Positions 1-13,104 are shown, counted from the first letter of the stretch. The stretch is DNA of 64,000 bases from Metallyticus violacea (GCA_030762175.1 CM060831.1:35014001-35078000); one strand, 5' to 3'. The notes: a model not told the origin generated them from the sequence alone. Translations and numbers: made by a program.

Positions 1-251
1 AAGAAAGACAGATTTTCTGAAAAAGCTTGGCCATGACTGCTGGAACGTCTGAAGTTACCCACCTGGAGAAGTGACTTACGACTATTAATTGAGGAAACGT
101 TTAACACTAAAAAAGAAGAACCACTAAACCATCTCCTAACAAGAAACAACTGTGTTACTTTTGTTCAAGGTCAAGAAACCGTAAAACTAAACACGTCTGT
201 CATTTGCGTAGAAGGGCGATGTGCGACAAACACAGGAAATGCGTAAACTGA
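1..251 (+). pseudogene. piggyBac-like transposase, C-terminal relic
   Basis: Two out-of-frame segments resemble the end of a piggyBac-family transposase. From base 2 the frame reads RKTDFLKKLGHD, like the conserved block before the C-terminal tail. From about 123 another frame reads KKQLCYFCSRSRNRKTKHVC and then MCDKHRKC before TGA at 249. The spacing of Cys and His matches the C-terminal cysteine-rich zinc-binding domain of piggyBac-like transposases, which binds DNA near the transposon ends. Stops and at least one frameshift separate the two parts, so it is dead. The rest of the element lies left of the window. The family call comes from motif memory and is moderately secure. Confidence 0.6.
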
Positions 252-763
252 GTTTGTCAAAATGCATGTAATTGCATTTCCGCCTTTTGATATAATATGC
301 AAGCTAAATATAACAAAAAGAGCGATAATTATTATTACAATAATGCAAAACTAATTGACATAAGCGCGTGCATACATTGTGCTTATGATTCAGAATTTAT
401 TTTTATATTTCTCTTCAAGTTGAATTTCTTTCAATGGGTGCTTGAAACATGCTTCGAATCAATACTGGCCGGTAATGAACATAATTTGTCAAATAATAGC
501 AAATAAAGAGTAAGGTCCCCAGTACCCTAGTGTGATTGTTGTGTTCCTTAAAAGTAAGGGACTGTTCAGGATTAAGTAATAAAAAATCCTTGAGTTTTTA
601 TATACTCTCTTCATATATAGATAGGGAGAGACAGAGAGAGAGAGAGAATTTAAACTGGAGGGGGTAGGGAAAATTATATTGTAAGATGCGACAAAGAACC
701 AAGAGAAATGTTTGCATGGGGCAGAATTGGGGTTAAAAATTGTAATGGTTAAGAGTTAGAGTA
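252..763. other. AT-rich non-coding stretch with (GA)n
   Basis: Nothing recognisable apart from a short purine run of GAGA type around 623-648. The small ORF near 297 has no coding signature. Confidence 0.6.
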
Positions 764-1285
764 GGGTAGCTTAGGCGACAATGCTTGGGACTCGCATTCG
801 GGAGATAACGGGTTGAAAATTCCTTGGACTTTCGGGCTTATTCGTGGATTCCCTTGGTCGCTTAAGTGAAGCTGGAATGGACCTTTATTTTCCAAGAATA
901 ATCCGATTTCCTACTCCATATTATTTCGCTCCATTGCTACAAGACGAGGTGGGTTGGTGTGGTGAGAGGTAGCTTGCGCTTTGAAAAGGCTTCTGCCCTG
1001 TCTAATGTAAAAGCGAACCGTCCGAGGGCTCGAATTCCTTGGAAGGCGGCTCCCGTGTTTCGGGATATTTATGTCCGTGCCTGACCACCAGTCACGATTA
1101 CGGCCACCTGGTGTCTCTTCCCTTCCTCTCGGAAGTTCCCTCACTGGTGTAGCCGCAAAGCTTACCCTTACCCGGAGAAAAATTGTCGGAGGTGCTGAAG
1201 CTCCAGTCCCAACTGACATCGGAAAGAGACGAACTCCTCATTTCTGAACGGAAGAAGGCGGAATAGCATTCTTCTCCGCAATTGC
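764..1285 (+). mobile_element. SINE-B copy 1 (~520 bp)
   Basis: Full-looking copy of a roughly 500-bp family also seen at 17465-17905 and 21134-21655. It starts with a tRNA-like head: GGGTAGCTTAGGCG resembles an A box and GGGTTGAAAATTCC a degenerate B box. The body then shares blocks with the other copies: 'ttggactttcgggcttatt', 'ccattgctacaagacgag' and an end near 'gcattcttctccgc'. No TSD could be fixed. The ORF that can be read antisense through it is not a gene. Confidence 0.65.
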
Positions 1286-2718
1286 TCGAGAGAGGCTCGG
1301 GACTCCAATTAATATGTTCAAAGTTAACTCAAAATAAAAAGCTGAAAATGTTTTCGTGGCAGTTTGTAAAAGTATAAATATTGCATGTATTAATTTTTTT
1401 GCGGTAATGTAACCTATGCATTATCCTCCGTAACTTTCTGGCTGAGTTTTTCACTTTTTACCAAACGTTGTCTTATTGCAATTCACAATTAATTAATATA
1501 TACACATACATTAACTTTAATGCTAACCTCGGGTAAATCCTAGAAGCCGGTGGATCCAGCGATTTGCTGCGGCTCGCTACGGCCTAATGGCCCACGCTCG
1601 CCCATTTTTGGTAAATATAAATTGATAGGGTCGAGTGGTGGCAAATCTCCCTTGATTCGAGCAGGAAAAAAATCGCAAAAACCAATTTATAGCGCAATGT
1701 GTGCGTGGTACTGCATTAGCGAATAAATGTTTATAATGATGGCAAATCTACTTTAACTCTAGCAGAAGGGGGGGGGGCCTGCAAAATTATAGTTTTGCCG
1801 CCACCAGTACCGTTAGGGACTGAGGAGTTCGGCTCTCTCAAGACGTACTGTTAGCGTGCAGTGTGAATAAGTAAATGCAAGTGTTGTGTAACATTTGTGT
1901 AATAATGAGTGCATCAAAACTGTTTGTATGCCTGGGATGTGGGGAATTTGAGGACAATAAACATATAGGAAAGCCGTCTCTATAACACACTCCGAAAACT
2001 TATACGTGTTCGCGCCTTTTGTAAAACAGACAGCAAGCATAAGCCTATCACTGTGAAATGAGAACAATTACGTGCATACAATGAGACAACATCGGAGTCC
2101 CCCTTCCCCCCGCCTGCCAATTCGGGAAGGAGCTCAGATTGTACGAATTTAATTCCATCTATATGTTTAACATATATTTGATTGTAATATGAAGATGGAA
2201 GAAATACATTCATTCCTACTGTGAATTCAAGTTACATTCCGTTCAGAGGCGTTTTTAGCCAAGCTAGAGTATGGACTCGGACGGGTTGGCGTGTGCCAAC
2301 TGCAATGGAAAACAGATAATAATCATTGCAGCATTGTCACTCTATTTTGACTTACATTTACGTGATTATTTCAGAATGATGTTTTTTCTCTCTCTTTTAT
2401 TTCTATATAAGGTACAATTCATTGATGTGTTTAGATATGATTAACATTTATTGTCATATAGTCTAGATTTTTAAATTTGGTACATAGGAGCTACCTTCTT
2501 CAAGCAAAGTATGACACCCGCACTTGCTGATTAGATAAAAGCAACAGAAATGAAATACGTGATATAGAAAGACAGTTTAGCAGTCACAATTGGCCAAAAG
2601 TTCACATTCTTAATTGTCATATTAGTTAAACAGAAACTAAACGCTAGCACTACAACGTAGCTGAATTATCATAGAAACCTCATTGATTGATTACAGGCAT
2701 TACAATGTTAATAATTAC
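1286..2718. other. Non-coding stretch downstream of the TMTC exon
   Basis: Mostly AT-rich. It includes a G/C-rich patch at 1550-1605, a G10 homopolymer near 1769-1778 and a 67-codon stretch at 1976-2180 (+) that is open except for one stop but matches nothing I know. No splice-bounded exon for the next TMTC segment was found. Confidence 0.5.
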
Positions 2719-2859
2719 CTCTTGATGGAGTGCCAGGAGCGATAGAGGTCATACGCCAGGTTTACCAACATGACAGTTATCCCAGTCTCCTTAGCCAGCA
2801 TGGACAGTCCACCCAGCAATGCACTTAGCCACACAGACATTGAACTAGGTGCTCCACCC
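2719..2859 (-). CDS. TMTC1: TMTC1-like internal exon (downstream of the two)
   Basis: A 141-bp exon: one base completing the codon split from the exon at 18568-18641, then 46 codons, then two bases of a further codon. The peptide has the segments SMSVWLSALLGGLSMLAKE, GITVMLVNLAYDLYRSW and HSIKR. The block SMLAKETGITV is the TMTC signature, and KETGITV rather than KEQGITV is what I know from TMTC1 rather than TMTC2-4. Splice sites are good: pyrimidine tract plus TTTCAG upstream, GTAATT donor downstream. Joined to the previous exon the frame reads LAYH-GGGAPSSMSV without a stop. It contains two predicted membrane segments. The next exon, which should lead to a DUF1736-type region and TPR repeats, is not visible between 1 and 2718. 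Confidence 0.82.
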
Positions 2860-4649
2860 CTGAAATGAAAAGAGAAACGTCCTAAATGCTGTAAACTATA
2901 TGTTATTTAAAGAGCTGACTAACTGGAACCTTGGAGAGTGTTGTCATCCTGCGGATTGGGAAGTTATACTGACTATCCGTAAGCACTGCCCTCTGCATCG
3001 TAATGGTTTTGGCAGAATTGGCTACTATGAGCCTCTGATTCGTGTTGCACTATGCGCGCGCATGGTTTGGGATTCAAAAACTGGCCCACGAAAATATACT
3101 TTTTTTTCTGGCACAGAAGAAGGAAATAATGTTTATTCTGTGAAATGTATTATTGTAAAGATCCCAATTATGTAAAGTTTAATTAAATCACAAATAAATA
3201 TAACAATCTGCTTTATTGAACATATTAAGTAAATGCGACTAGCTTTATATTTGTGTGAAATGACAAACATAAGCTTTGACTGATATTTTGTTGATATTCT
3301 TACATACAAAAGAAAAACAATAAATAGGAGTAATACGTTCACAGTAGGTTAAGAGATCTGCCTTATAGAATGGTTCTGGTAAATGTGGTGGGTCACTTGA
3401 AAGCGCCTATTGACTGTAAAATACATTTGCCTGGCCATCAGTCCGCAGGATGAGAAGGTACAGCTGGTATGCTTTCACTGATATTAATTACGAAATTAAA
3501 TTATCATTCACGTGTTTACAGAGCATCTTTTATTAAGATTAATTAATGTAGGTAAATATTTATAAATCTATGTTCGTTTTATTGGAATTTGTTGGAATTG
3601 CTTTCATTTCACTTGTGTATTTTAACATTTCTCTTTAGTCTAACTGTTATAATTTTGTGTATTCAATTGAAAATATAGAATATATATTTTTGAAATCGCA
3701 AGACTTCCACTTACTTTTTATGTCCTATGGAGGTTTACCCATTTAACCTGTAATATTTCTATTTGGCTTGTAGCCCTTCAGTTTTGTTTATTTGCGTGTC
3801 TCATACTCTAATAATGCAGGTACATAAACTTGGAATTAACCTATTTTCCATCTTGGACAGGTAATTTTTCTTTAGTTTACAGATATATATTTTTCAACAG
3901 CTGTTAAAACAGTTTAATAATACTTAAAATAAAAGTCGCGCAACCAAATGTTAGGGGTAAATTACAGAAGTGGGCTATAAGTGAGGTCATTTGTTATCGA
4001 CTTTCATTTCGCTGCTGTTGAACGATACTGTTGTTGCCTGATGTCCGGTAACTGCTTAGAAGTTTTCTGTTTATAGAGGTCCTGTGCGAAGTCCACCAGC
4101 CTCAGGAAAACAAACAGGAGGAATGTCAGTTTGCTGATCACATGTACTCCGGTAATAACGAGCTCTGCCAGCCATGCCGCAGGGTCGCATTAATGTTTGT
4201 AGGTGGCATCGGCTATGCGTCATGTGCGTATTGTGTTAAGCCCATACACGGCTGCTTCTGAAGTTAAAACATCTGTATTCATCAGAAAATAGAATTGGCC
4301 TTTGGAAGAGAGAGAGGTACCTGTATAGTTCAGTTCGAGCAGCCATCGATTAAAGTTGTTTCAAGGAGAGGTCACTCATTGGTAGTCCATCTCACGGTAT
4401 TAGGACTGAAGATGCTTCAAACACAACTTGCTGTACCGACATTTGATATGCGTGCACAATGAGTGTTATTCAACACGTCGAAGTACCACTTCTTTAAAGT
4501 CTGCGCCATGGCTACTCCGAGAACAATGAGGCTATTCCAGTAAACACCACCCCAATCTTGTGAGCTCGGTGACTTTGCTTGGGACACGTTGATACAGCCG
4601 GCAGGCCGTCTAGCTTCTCAAAATATTAGAACCTTGTCGGTGTGATCTA

Positions 4650-5925
4650 TGAGGGTAGGTCCATAAGTTTCGTCCTCGCCGATAAGGATTGTCGCCTTCA
4701 CAAAATCCTTATCTGGTGGCATACCTTTTCGGAGCTGTTACTTCAGCTCCGCTCTGCTCAGTTGTTCAGATGTACTTGCATAAAGAAGGCTATGTGTACA
4801 AGATTGTGACATGTTCCAAATGGAGTATCCAGCTGTTATTAAGTTCTTCACAAAAGGACTTACTCTAAATGAAATTAAACAGGGACTGGACGGTGTATAT
4901 GGGGAAAAATCCCCCCCCCCCCATATTCTGCCGTAAAGGAATGGGCCAAACTTTTTCGAATAGATCCAGAAATCATTGAAGACGAAGAGCGTGCAGGTCG
5001 GCCCTTAAAGGTGCTCACTCCTGAAAACATCGCTCTTTTGGAAGGAGAAGTTATGGAAGGACGACAGCTCAAAGTTACAGAAATAGCAGCCAAGTTGGTC
5101 CTTTCTAAATCAACAGTCCTTCGAATTATTCATGAACATTTAAATATGAATGAGATTAATGCAAGATGGATGCCTAGACTTCTTTCCTCAGTCCAAAAGC
5201 AGCAACAAGTCATCTGTTGTCAGGCAATTTTGGAGATCTCTACAGTGGCAACGAGAAGGGAGTTCTACAAACCATTATTACAGGATGGAACAATGGTCCT
5301 CTACTATGATCCCTTGTCCAATAGAGGATCAATGGAGTGGCGCAAGCCTGGCGAAGCGCCGCCTCTAAAGACCAAGGTCACTCAGTCGACCAAGAAGATC
5401 ATGGTCACAATCTTTTGGGACTGTGAAGGAATGAACCTTCATTGACTTCAAAGAGAGGAACATCACACTAAATGGGGAATACTATGCTGGTCTACTACAC
5501 AGACTACGTTATTCCATCCAAGAGAAAAGGCGAGAAAAGCTGAGTGGTGGTGTGCGCCTTCTTCACACAACGCGCCGGTGTACACAGCTGTCATTGCAAA
5601 GGAAGCTGTAAAGAAAGGTGGCTTCAAGGAGATCGACCATCTACCCTACAGCTCAGATCTAGCTCCTAGCGATTATTTCTCTTCTCTAAACTGTAGAAGG
5701 ACCTTCGAGGTAGGAAATTTAAGTGTGACGAAGAAGTGATGGATCTGTCTATGCCCATTTTGCAGACAAGGTATCTAACTATTTTTGGAGGTATTGAAAT
5801 GTTAATTCAAAGATGTGAGGAGTGTATTGCAATAAAAGGTAACTATATTGAAGAGTGAAATATAGTTCTTTTCTTTATCATACCTAGAAAATGGTAGGCC
5901 TGAAACTTATGGACCTACCCTTGCA
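4650..5925 (+). mobile_element. mariner (DD34D) transposon, full length, copy 1
   Basis: A 1.28-kb element bounded by TA on both sides (4648-4649 and 5926-5927), the standard mariner target-site duplication. The terminal inverted repeats begin with a mutated CGAGGGTAGGTCCATAAGTTT: TGAGGGTAGG on the left, and GGACCTACCCTTGCA on the right when read on the + strand. The same termini bound the minus-strand copy at 58376-59586. Between them lies one broken transposase. Its length is right for an intact mariner, so it decayed in place by point mutations and small indels rather than by a large deletion. Confidence 0.9.
4811..5858 (+). pseudogene. mariner transposase, frameshifted (copy 1)
   Basis: The start at 4811 reads MFQMEYPAVIKFFTKGL and then NEIKQGLDGVYGEK, the N-terminal helix-turn-helix half of mariner transposases that binds the TIR. 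A run of about twelve C near 4911-4922 shifts the frame. The next segment reads AVKEWAKLF, RAGRPLKVLTPENIALLEG and KSTVLRIIHEHLNM. The catalytic domain follows: first Asp kept within QDGTMVLYYD, with the usual next Glu changed to Gly. The second Asp of HDNAP is lost to a one-base deletion near 5565, leaving HNAPVYTA. The third Asp is kept in DLAPSDYF. A stop interrupts after CEGMNLH. The relic ends with GNYIEE before TGA. It cannot be functional. It shares its subfamily and TIRs with 58376-59586. Confidence 0.88.
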
Positions 5926-6810
5926 TATCTAAATATATAGTATTTTTCCCTGCTGATGATCACCACACAAATGAGGAAGAAACTACATTGCAAACTCTGG
6001 GTATGGTCAGGGACTGTAACATGTACATCAGGTAATAACTTCTGCTAGTATCGTAGTCCTACGTATTATTGGTATTTTACATTCCACAGGCCCTAGAGTA
6101 TAAACAAAGCGTTTTCCGTAAATATGGTTAGATGGAAGCTCTCTACCTGCCTCAGAGAACTGTAATATTTATTTCTAAAGCTGGCTGTCCCTGTTCTCTT
6201 GGGCATTTGTTCTTTTGCCTGATGCAGTGCTAGTGGAGCTGTCTTCTGAGGTCAGGCCGCCCTAAGGCACAGCTACATCGACCCAATGAATTGGATCAGG
6301 TTGATTATGATCACCAGTCGGTCCTTAGACCATGGACCCCACGAGGATCTTCTTAGTAAAGGAAATATCCCCGTAGCATATCCGGGAATAGAAGCACCAG
6401 TAGATCATGGGGATAGTAACATGGTAACATTTTGTTATATATGATAAAGACGAATATTATTAAGCAGTCTGTTTGAAAAGAATTCAAAGTGTAATAATAT
6501 TTCAAAATTCTACCACTTGCAAAGTTTCTTTTCTGTCGAATCGTTTTCTTTTAATAGAACGGTTTTTTTGGTTCAGCGTTATGTCAGAATTGCCATAATA
6601 CAACATCCCTTTTTCGTTAAAGTATACTGATTTCTTCATAAATCTTTCATCATGAGTCGATTGCTGATAATCTTTTGGCGTTAGGCTTATTCTGCCATTA
6701 ATTCACGAAGTACAGATAAACAGCTTCTGTATGATGTTCATAAAGACTTTATATGACGATGTACGGAGTCTTTTCAATGCACCAAGTTAGCTATTCTGAT
6801 AATCAGTGAA

Positions 6811-6936
6811 CAGACGTGGTTAAGTCGCGGACTTGTGAGCGGGAGATCTGGGATTCGATTCCCACCAGGACCATCTTTCCTGACTTAATAGTTAACTATC
6901 CTCAATAGTTAAACGGGCGTTAAACACTATTCAAAA
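6811..6936 (+). mobile_element. SINE-A, internally deleted copy
   Basis: The tRNA-like head (GTGGTTAAGTCGCGGACT and B box GGATTCGATTCCCACC) is joined to the family's 3' end, AAACGGGCGTTAAACACTAT. The ~150-bp middle present in full copies (for example 48239-48523) is missing. Confidence 0.8.
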
Positions 6937-8854
6937 ATATTTATGTTTGCTTATTCCTCTTACAAATCTATTTGTGTATTGTGAATATCCCACGTAGAAA
7001 ACTTTCCGGAATGTGGCAGATCTTTAATGCCCTGCATCACTAGAATGTCGTTGGTCCACGCACTGGTTGACATTCTTTTCGCCCTCTACTTTGTAGATTT
7101 TTGAGCTGTAGCAGCTGATTTATAACCTCTTAATCGGACGCGAATTTCATAATTTTTGTTGCCACTTTTTTCTCTTTAAACCACCTACTTTTAAAATATT
7201 TGTTTTCATAACAGTTAATATTATGACGACGGTACTGTTTCCATTAATTTCACCTCAATAATTTGAAAGCAATGGTCAAGTAAGTGTGTGGCGACTAGTT
7301 TACAACACGATTGTGAAAAGCACAGAAGTTTCAGGTTCTAAAGAACTGGAATACAATTCGTGCAAACTTTTGTGCAATAGAAGGACTGCACTATACCCAG
7401 TTTACTGCCTCAACTTTAAATTACATCACGTTTGTCTGAAACTTCATCAGGACATTATCGCTCGTGTTTTAATGAGGTTTTCGGGATCTGTCACCTCAGG
7501 AAGCTCTAGTTATTCCGGGACCATCTCCTCCAATCCTTTCCTAGAGTTACTTTACTTTACTTTACAAAGTTTCCTTCCTATAAGGCTTCGCACAAAATTA
7601 GTGGAATTAATGAAGGTATAACCCTTCCATATTTTAAAGGCTTTAAGGAAGCCTGCTCGTCAAAGTGGCGCGGTTTTAAAAAGGAGATTTCTCCCACCCT
7701 GAGGCAGCAAGTGCGCAGCTGTAATTGCAAGAAAACTCTTCGGCTTCCTCTCTATCTCCCGTTTATCGACACCTTTTTGTGTTCATTAGCATCATCGAGA
7801 CGCCTCTCGATGTTACATTTCCAGGAAGAAAATGGAAATACGAGGCGGTTACCAGCCTCCTGCTACCTAGTTAGCAAATTAAGGTATGGTGCGGAATTGG
7901 TAACTTTACTAAGGAAGCCCTGTACTGACTCTTGCAGAACGAGCCGCTTTTGGGAGGCTATGCCGATTCAAAGCAACAGGGGTTTACGACAAGGAAAGAG
8001 CTTGCAGCAATATCTGAGAAGGGTGGGCTTTTATATGAAAGGAACGGCGCTTGCGCTCTCGGCCAATGTGCGCTTGGCTTTTGTTTTGTCCTAGCTTCAT
8101 TTTTGAATATCTACATATCTAACATTTTAACAAACGTGTTCACTGTTACACCTGAAATTTTTTTTAAATAATGAACAACGTCGGTTTAAACGTGGTCGCT
8201 CTTGTGCATTTCTAGTGTAGCAAATAATACAGAAAAGAAGAAAAAAAACTGTATGTTAACTATATAAAAACCTTTGATGCATGAAAAATATGCAAAATTA
8301 TGGTAACTAAAGGATATTGCTAATAATTGAAATCTACAAACTCTAAAATCGAATCTGTTAACTTAACGTAAGATAAGATTGCCTGAAATCACCATTGATT
8401 TTTAACACTTACTTAGACGCACTAATGGCCGAATCCCAAAGTGAGCTAAGAAACAATGTTAAAATAGGATATAATATTTAAATGCAATATGATCCTTTAC
8501 AATCAAGTTTTCTTGCAAACAATGAAGACCAACTTCAATTAATCTCGTTTTAGCTTAGTAAAATATAAATAAATGAAAATATAATTTAATAATATCAATT
8601 AAAGTCACAAGTAATGGCCTTTGTTGGAAAACATCAAAAGTGGTTCAAAATAACACATAATAATCTAATAGAACAAGAAAAAATATGATTTGGGATGTTA
8701 TGTGTCTTATGATTATGATAAGGAGTCAATTAAAATTTATATACATTTCAGAACATATGTGATACCATGGAGCAGACATTAAAGAATAAAGATAGAAAAT
8801 ACCTGCTTTTGAAATTGTATAAAACAATAACGGTAGTAGACTATCTACTGTATA

Positions 8855-9520
8855 ATGCATAGCTAAAGTGAAAAATACGCTAGAACAAAGAATATATGTT
8901 ATTATTGTTATTTGCAAAAGAATCGTACAAGTACTGTAGGAGAGCATTTCGTGATAAATTTCCAGAAGTAACATCTCCAAAGGGAAGACCAATTATCAGA
9001 TTGGTGAACAAAGTTTGAATCCAAGGCGTTTTCATTGACAAGAAGCTAAGACCAAACAGAAGAGCGACTTGACGAAATAAGGTCACAGTCTATCAATTAG
9101 AACTTTCTTGAATGTCTTTTAACACAATTATTCACCAAATTGGTATATCTGTCCTCAGTGCGTATAATGCAACTCAGCTACTGCATCTTCATCCGTAAAA
9201 AAGTATTGCTGCACCTAAAATAAAACCTGTGCAGGCGCTGAAAATAAATACGGGAGCGGCAGTTTACAATATTCGATAGGATGGACTCCGGCGAATGTCG
9301 CAAAATATTTTCAGAATTTCACTGCGGAGGGTAGACACTGTGAGCATCTGCTATGATGAGTACAATATTAATTACTATTTACTACTAATAAATAACAAAA
9401 TAAACAAAAAATGCGCACTAGGAGTTCCGAATGCGCAATTTGATTTCCCTCAGCAGGTGGCAAAGTTAGATAGTAACTTCCGAACGGTAAAATAATTTCC
9501 GATTCCATAGCGAAATATGC
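8855..9520 (+). mobile_element. DUF4817-type transposon, internal-deletion derivative, copy 1
   Basis: The N-terminal part is readable as FAKESYKYCRRAFRDKF and PEVTSPKGRPIIRLVNKV at about 8919-9018. This matches the helix-turn-helix region of IS630/Tc1-like transposases with an N-terminal DUF4817-like domain. Traces equivalent to LHLHP and IKPV follow near 9185-9230, and then the sequence jumps to C-terminal and 3'-UTR sequence. The DDE catalytic core is absent. It ends near 'tttccgattccatagcgaaa'. The copy at 29660-30238 has the same junction and the same end. No intact ORF remains. Confidence 0.68.
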
Positions 9521-10769
9521 AACCTCTCAAACTGCCGTTCTGGCTCCCTGTTGCTGCTATCTAGGAAAACGTTAAACATTAGATTATATGAACAAAATGC
9601 ACATGCCGGGGAGAAGAGAAATTGTACACATATTTCTTGCTAAGTTTGTAAAAATGGATGCCATGATCTCAATACACTTATGGTATATTACTGGCACCGA
9701 TTCACAGATGACTCATTATTCATATTAAGTTCTGGAAGTTGTTAAGTGTTGACAGTGCAGTTTACTTCTCTTCTCTCCTCCTTTTGCTGATGATGAATGA
9801 ATTATGTTAGCTATTTATATTGTTTCTGTTATTGGTATATGAAAGCGTGCACTCCATGTTTATTAGGAATATTCCTGTGGTCGAAAAAACAGTGTTCGCA
9901 TATCTCAATATTGCATAGCCAAAGCCTTTAAGATGGCATCAAAGCAAGCGAGCTTTTCTGTTATTATTATTTTTTTTTTTTTTTTGTGAAAAACAGCAGC
10001 ATTATTCGAATATTAAGACGTACGAAGTACAAATTATTATCACATGAATTTTCCTAAATTTATGGTCCGTACAGAACTGCCAATTACTACTAAACATAAT
10101 TAATAACAGAAAGATAAGGAAAGTATGTTCACGAATGTTATTTCGTTTTGTTCCTTCCTCTTATACTTAAAAAGAATCGAACCGTAGTCAAATATAAAAA
10201 CAAGACGTGTACATATCGTACTGAAGTCCTTCTGGCATTCATCGTTCATTCTTGCATCACTTTTTCTCAATCATATCCCAGTTCTTTAACTCTAAGGTTG
10301 ATAAATGAATGGCTTCCCAACAAAGAGATAAGATAAATTGATTGGTTAAAGGACCTTGACTCAAAAAGCGAGCACTGTCTAAAAGCGTAAAGATCGGAGA
10401 TGTTCTCTATTCCTTTTATCTTCAATGTCAGAACTTTTTTGGTAGGCAATGCTTTCTCTCCGTCTCCTTTTTATCGCCTGTATTTTCTTTTCATACAGTT
10501 CCAAGTGGCTATCTGCAGATACTGGTATGCTAATTTTGTGTTAATGTAAAATATATTAAAGGCGTTAAACATTAAATTTATTATGCTGGCAGATATCAAA
10601 TAAATATAAATTAGTTATCTCATTCACATAATTATCTATTTTGCTATTGCGCTTACAACCTACAATAGTTCAATGAAGTGAAGATTAGATATATTCCCGC
10701 CAAAAATGCAGTAACTGACAACGCGTTGTCACATGCTCGCAAATGAAAAAGCACAGTAAGTGTAGAAAG

Positions 10770-10876
10770 CCTGATCAGGCTTCACTTCGTCAGCCACAAA
10801 CCCCACTTTCGACCCCTGAGATCGAAACCGGACGTCTTGAAGAGGCAAGCAGTCTAACTAAATGACCATGGCGCCG
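10770..10876 (-). mobile_element. SINE-C, tRNA-like head fragment
   Basis: Read on the minus strand it begins GGCGCCATGGTCATTTAGTT, an A-box-like segment, and continues to CCGGTTTCGATCTC, a B-box-like segment. This is the layout of a tRNA-derived SINE promoter. The head differs from those of families A, D, E and F. Only one copy is in the window, so the family call is tentative. Confidence 0.5.
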
Positions 10877-11665
10877 TTATGTTAACAAATGCAACTAGTA
10901 AACGTTTAACACATATATGTGTTTTATACAGAATATACATTTTATCTTTCCACGCTCATGCATGAGACTATGTTAGCATTAAAACTAGCAGTAAGAGTAT
11001 ATTTATTGCATTGACACCATTACAACAAAACTTTAAGCCGGACGAATCCAAAGGGTGTTTTTATTACACGAAACGCCTATTTGAATTAGTAAATATATTA
11101 TATTATAGTTTCACGCTAAAATATCGTCTTAAATATACACGTAACAATAAAATAAAACTAAAAGATAAAATATTAAAAATAACAAAAAATAAATAACAAA
11201 TCAATTTGTTCCCCATACTCCCCTCCCCTATTAACAGCCTTTTCAGGCCTGAGCTGTTTCATTTTGTTCATAAATGTTCCTATTCTCTCCTCCTCTTCTT
11301 TGACTGCCAGCATCCAATTCTCTCTGTTCCACCCGGTAAAAGTTCGTGGTGCATATTTTTCCCTCCATTCCAACATTCGGCCACAGCTTTGCTTTCAGAT
11401 GGCTGGGATCTGCACATGATAGCAAAATATTCGCTAATTCTGGAATACACGCATAATTTGAAGCAGGAGAGTTTGATGAAGGCGCATTACCAAGGAGACT
11501 GTCTATCAGTATTGCCAATTGTAAATGATTGGGCGCACAGCTATTCATGACGCACATAGTTGCCAATAGCGAGATTATCTATTACCTATACTGTACAGTT
11601 TTTTGTTCAGTTTCAAAGCAGTAAATCTGCGAAGACATAGCATAAATTATATTGTGAGTATTGTA

Positions 11666-11875
11666 TACTGTTAATATTGACAAAGGAATTATAAATTAAT
11701 TAAATATTTCTGGGTTTTTATCCCATACTGAAGTATTTTAGTACATGGATAAATATTGGTGTGTACTGTCTACTGTTAATATTGACAAAGGAATTATAAA
11801 TTCATTAAATATTTCTGGGTTTTTGTTCTAAACTTCAAGTATTTTAACACATAAGATACATATTTTTTTCCAGAT
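11666..11875. repeat. Tandem duplication, 105-bp period, two units
   Basis: The block starting TACTGTTAATATTGACAAAG occurs at 11666 and again at 11771. Both copies continue through AATATTTCTGGGTTTTT to GTATTTTA, with a few mismatches toward the end. It is a local tandem duplication with no coding content. Confidence 0.85.
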
Positions 11876-13104
11876 TTATAGTACCTATATCGCCATAATA
11901 ATAAAATATAAACAGAAAAGCCTTCTTGTTTAATTTTTCAAAAAAGTTAAATTTGTGTGGCAAAGGTTGCAAGATTAAACTGGCTTTTATAGCTTTCTCT
12001 TTTTGTAATAATCCTCTTTAAATTTCTGTTCATATTCTATTTAAAGGGGAATTTTAAATGATTTTATAGTACACACGTTAACACCTAACCGAACTATTTC
12101 TTTTCAGTTAAGCGAGACAGAATAAGCTTTATGGAAAATGACGAGGCTAGGAATGTGTTCCCAGCACGTTTATATCGTGGGCAGGCATAATCCTGTTGTG
12201 GCAGTAAAATCCTGCAAGGTAATAATCGTAAAGCTCCCTTATCAGGCATAAAGTAAACTGTAATAGCGAGTTTATTTGCAGTCCCTAAACTATCTTGAAG
12301 CCTTTCAAATACTGCTGAGTTTAGTGTTCGATAACGACACGTGTTTGTGATATAGCTTTTCTAATTGAGCCGCACAGCAAGCTCAAAAGTTAGGAATACC
12401 ATCTCTTGGATATATCCTGACTTAATTTCGCAACCTAAAATTTTCTATTTTTACAAACGATTCAGAATGTTTCTTCTCAAGAGCGATACTGCATGTTTTG
12501 TAACTTCTTTCCTTCTTCTTTGCTTTGTAGATCGTTTACATGGCAGCGGTTTTGAAGTCAGTGGTAGAATATACTACCAAGATTTAGTTTCCGTTCTTGC
12601 AAACCTCTGGCGAGCAACTGTGTAGAATAAATACACTGCTATAAAATTCGGAAAATGCACGTTTGGAGCTATAAATGAACAAACTATATAAATATAAATT
12701 TAAAGGTGAAATATTTTATATAAACACTAATGAATCATACACATAAAGGGCAGAGACAATATCACTGAATGTATAGCATATAATATGTGCTGGTTTTGCA
12801 TTCATGTGTGGACCTAAATTAATATTTCACTTCTGTCTTACCTTCTTTTCTAGTACCTTCTCGAATTGTGAGGTAAGGAATGATCTTTCGCTCATTATCT
12901 GTCATGCCTCTCTCTTAACAACCAAAAACGAGCAAGCCTTGCTAGGCATCGACTAAGAACAAACCTTTCCTACCAGGCGCAGTCAAGATGCTCGGGTTGG
13001 GGTTAATATTTCAATTTAATAATTCTACATTTTCAGGGAGCCTCTTTGCTTGATCTTCAGTGACCCAAGTATTCGGGTATTAATGTGGCAAGTTTTAAAA
13101 ATAT

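Noticed and set aside
1976..2180. 67-codon open stretch with a single stop (LYNTLRKLIRVRAFC...)
   Set aside because: No family recognised and no splice sites in phase with the TMTC exons, so it was not taken as the missing downstream exon.
11173..11566. Overlapping minus-strand ORFs of 67 and 107 codons
   Set aside because: They look somewhat protein-like (for example APRTFTGWNRENW), but I could not match them to a family. Too uncertain to list as a gene.
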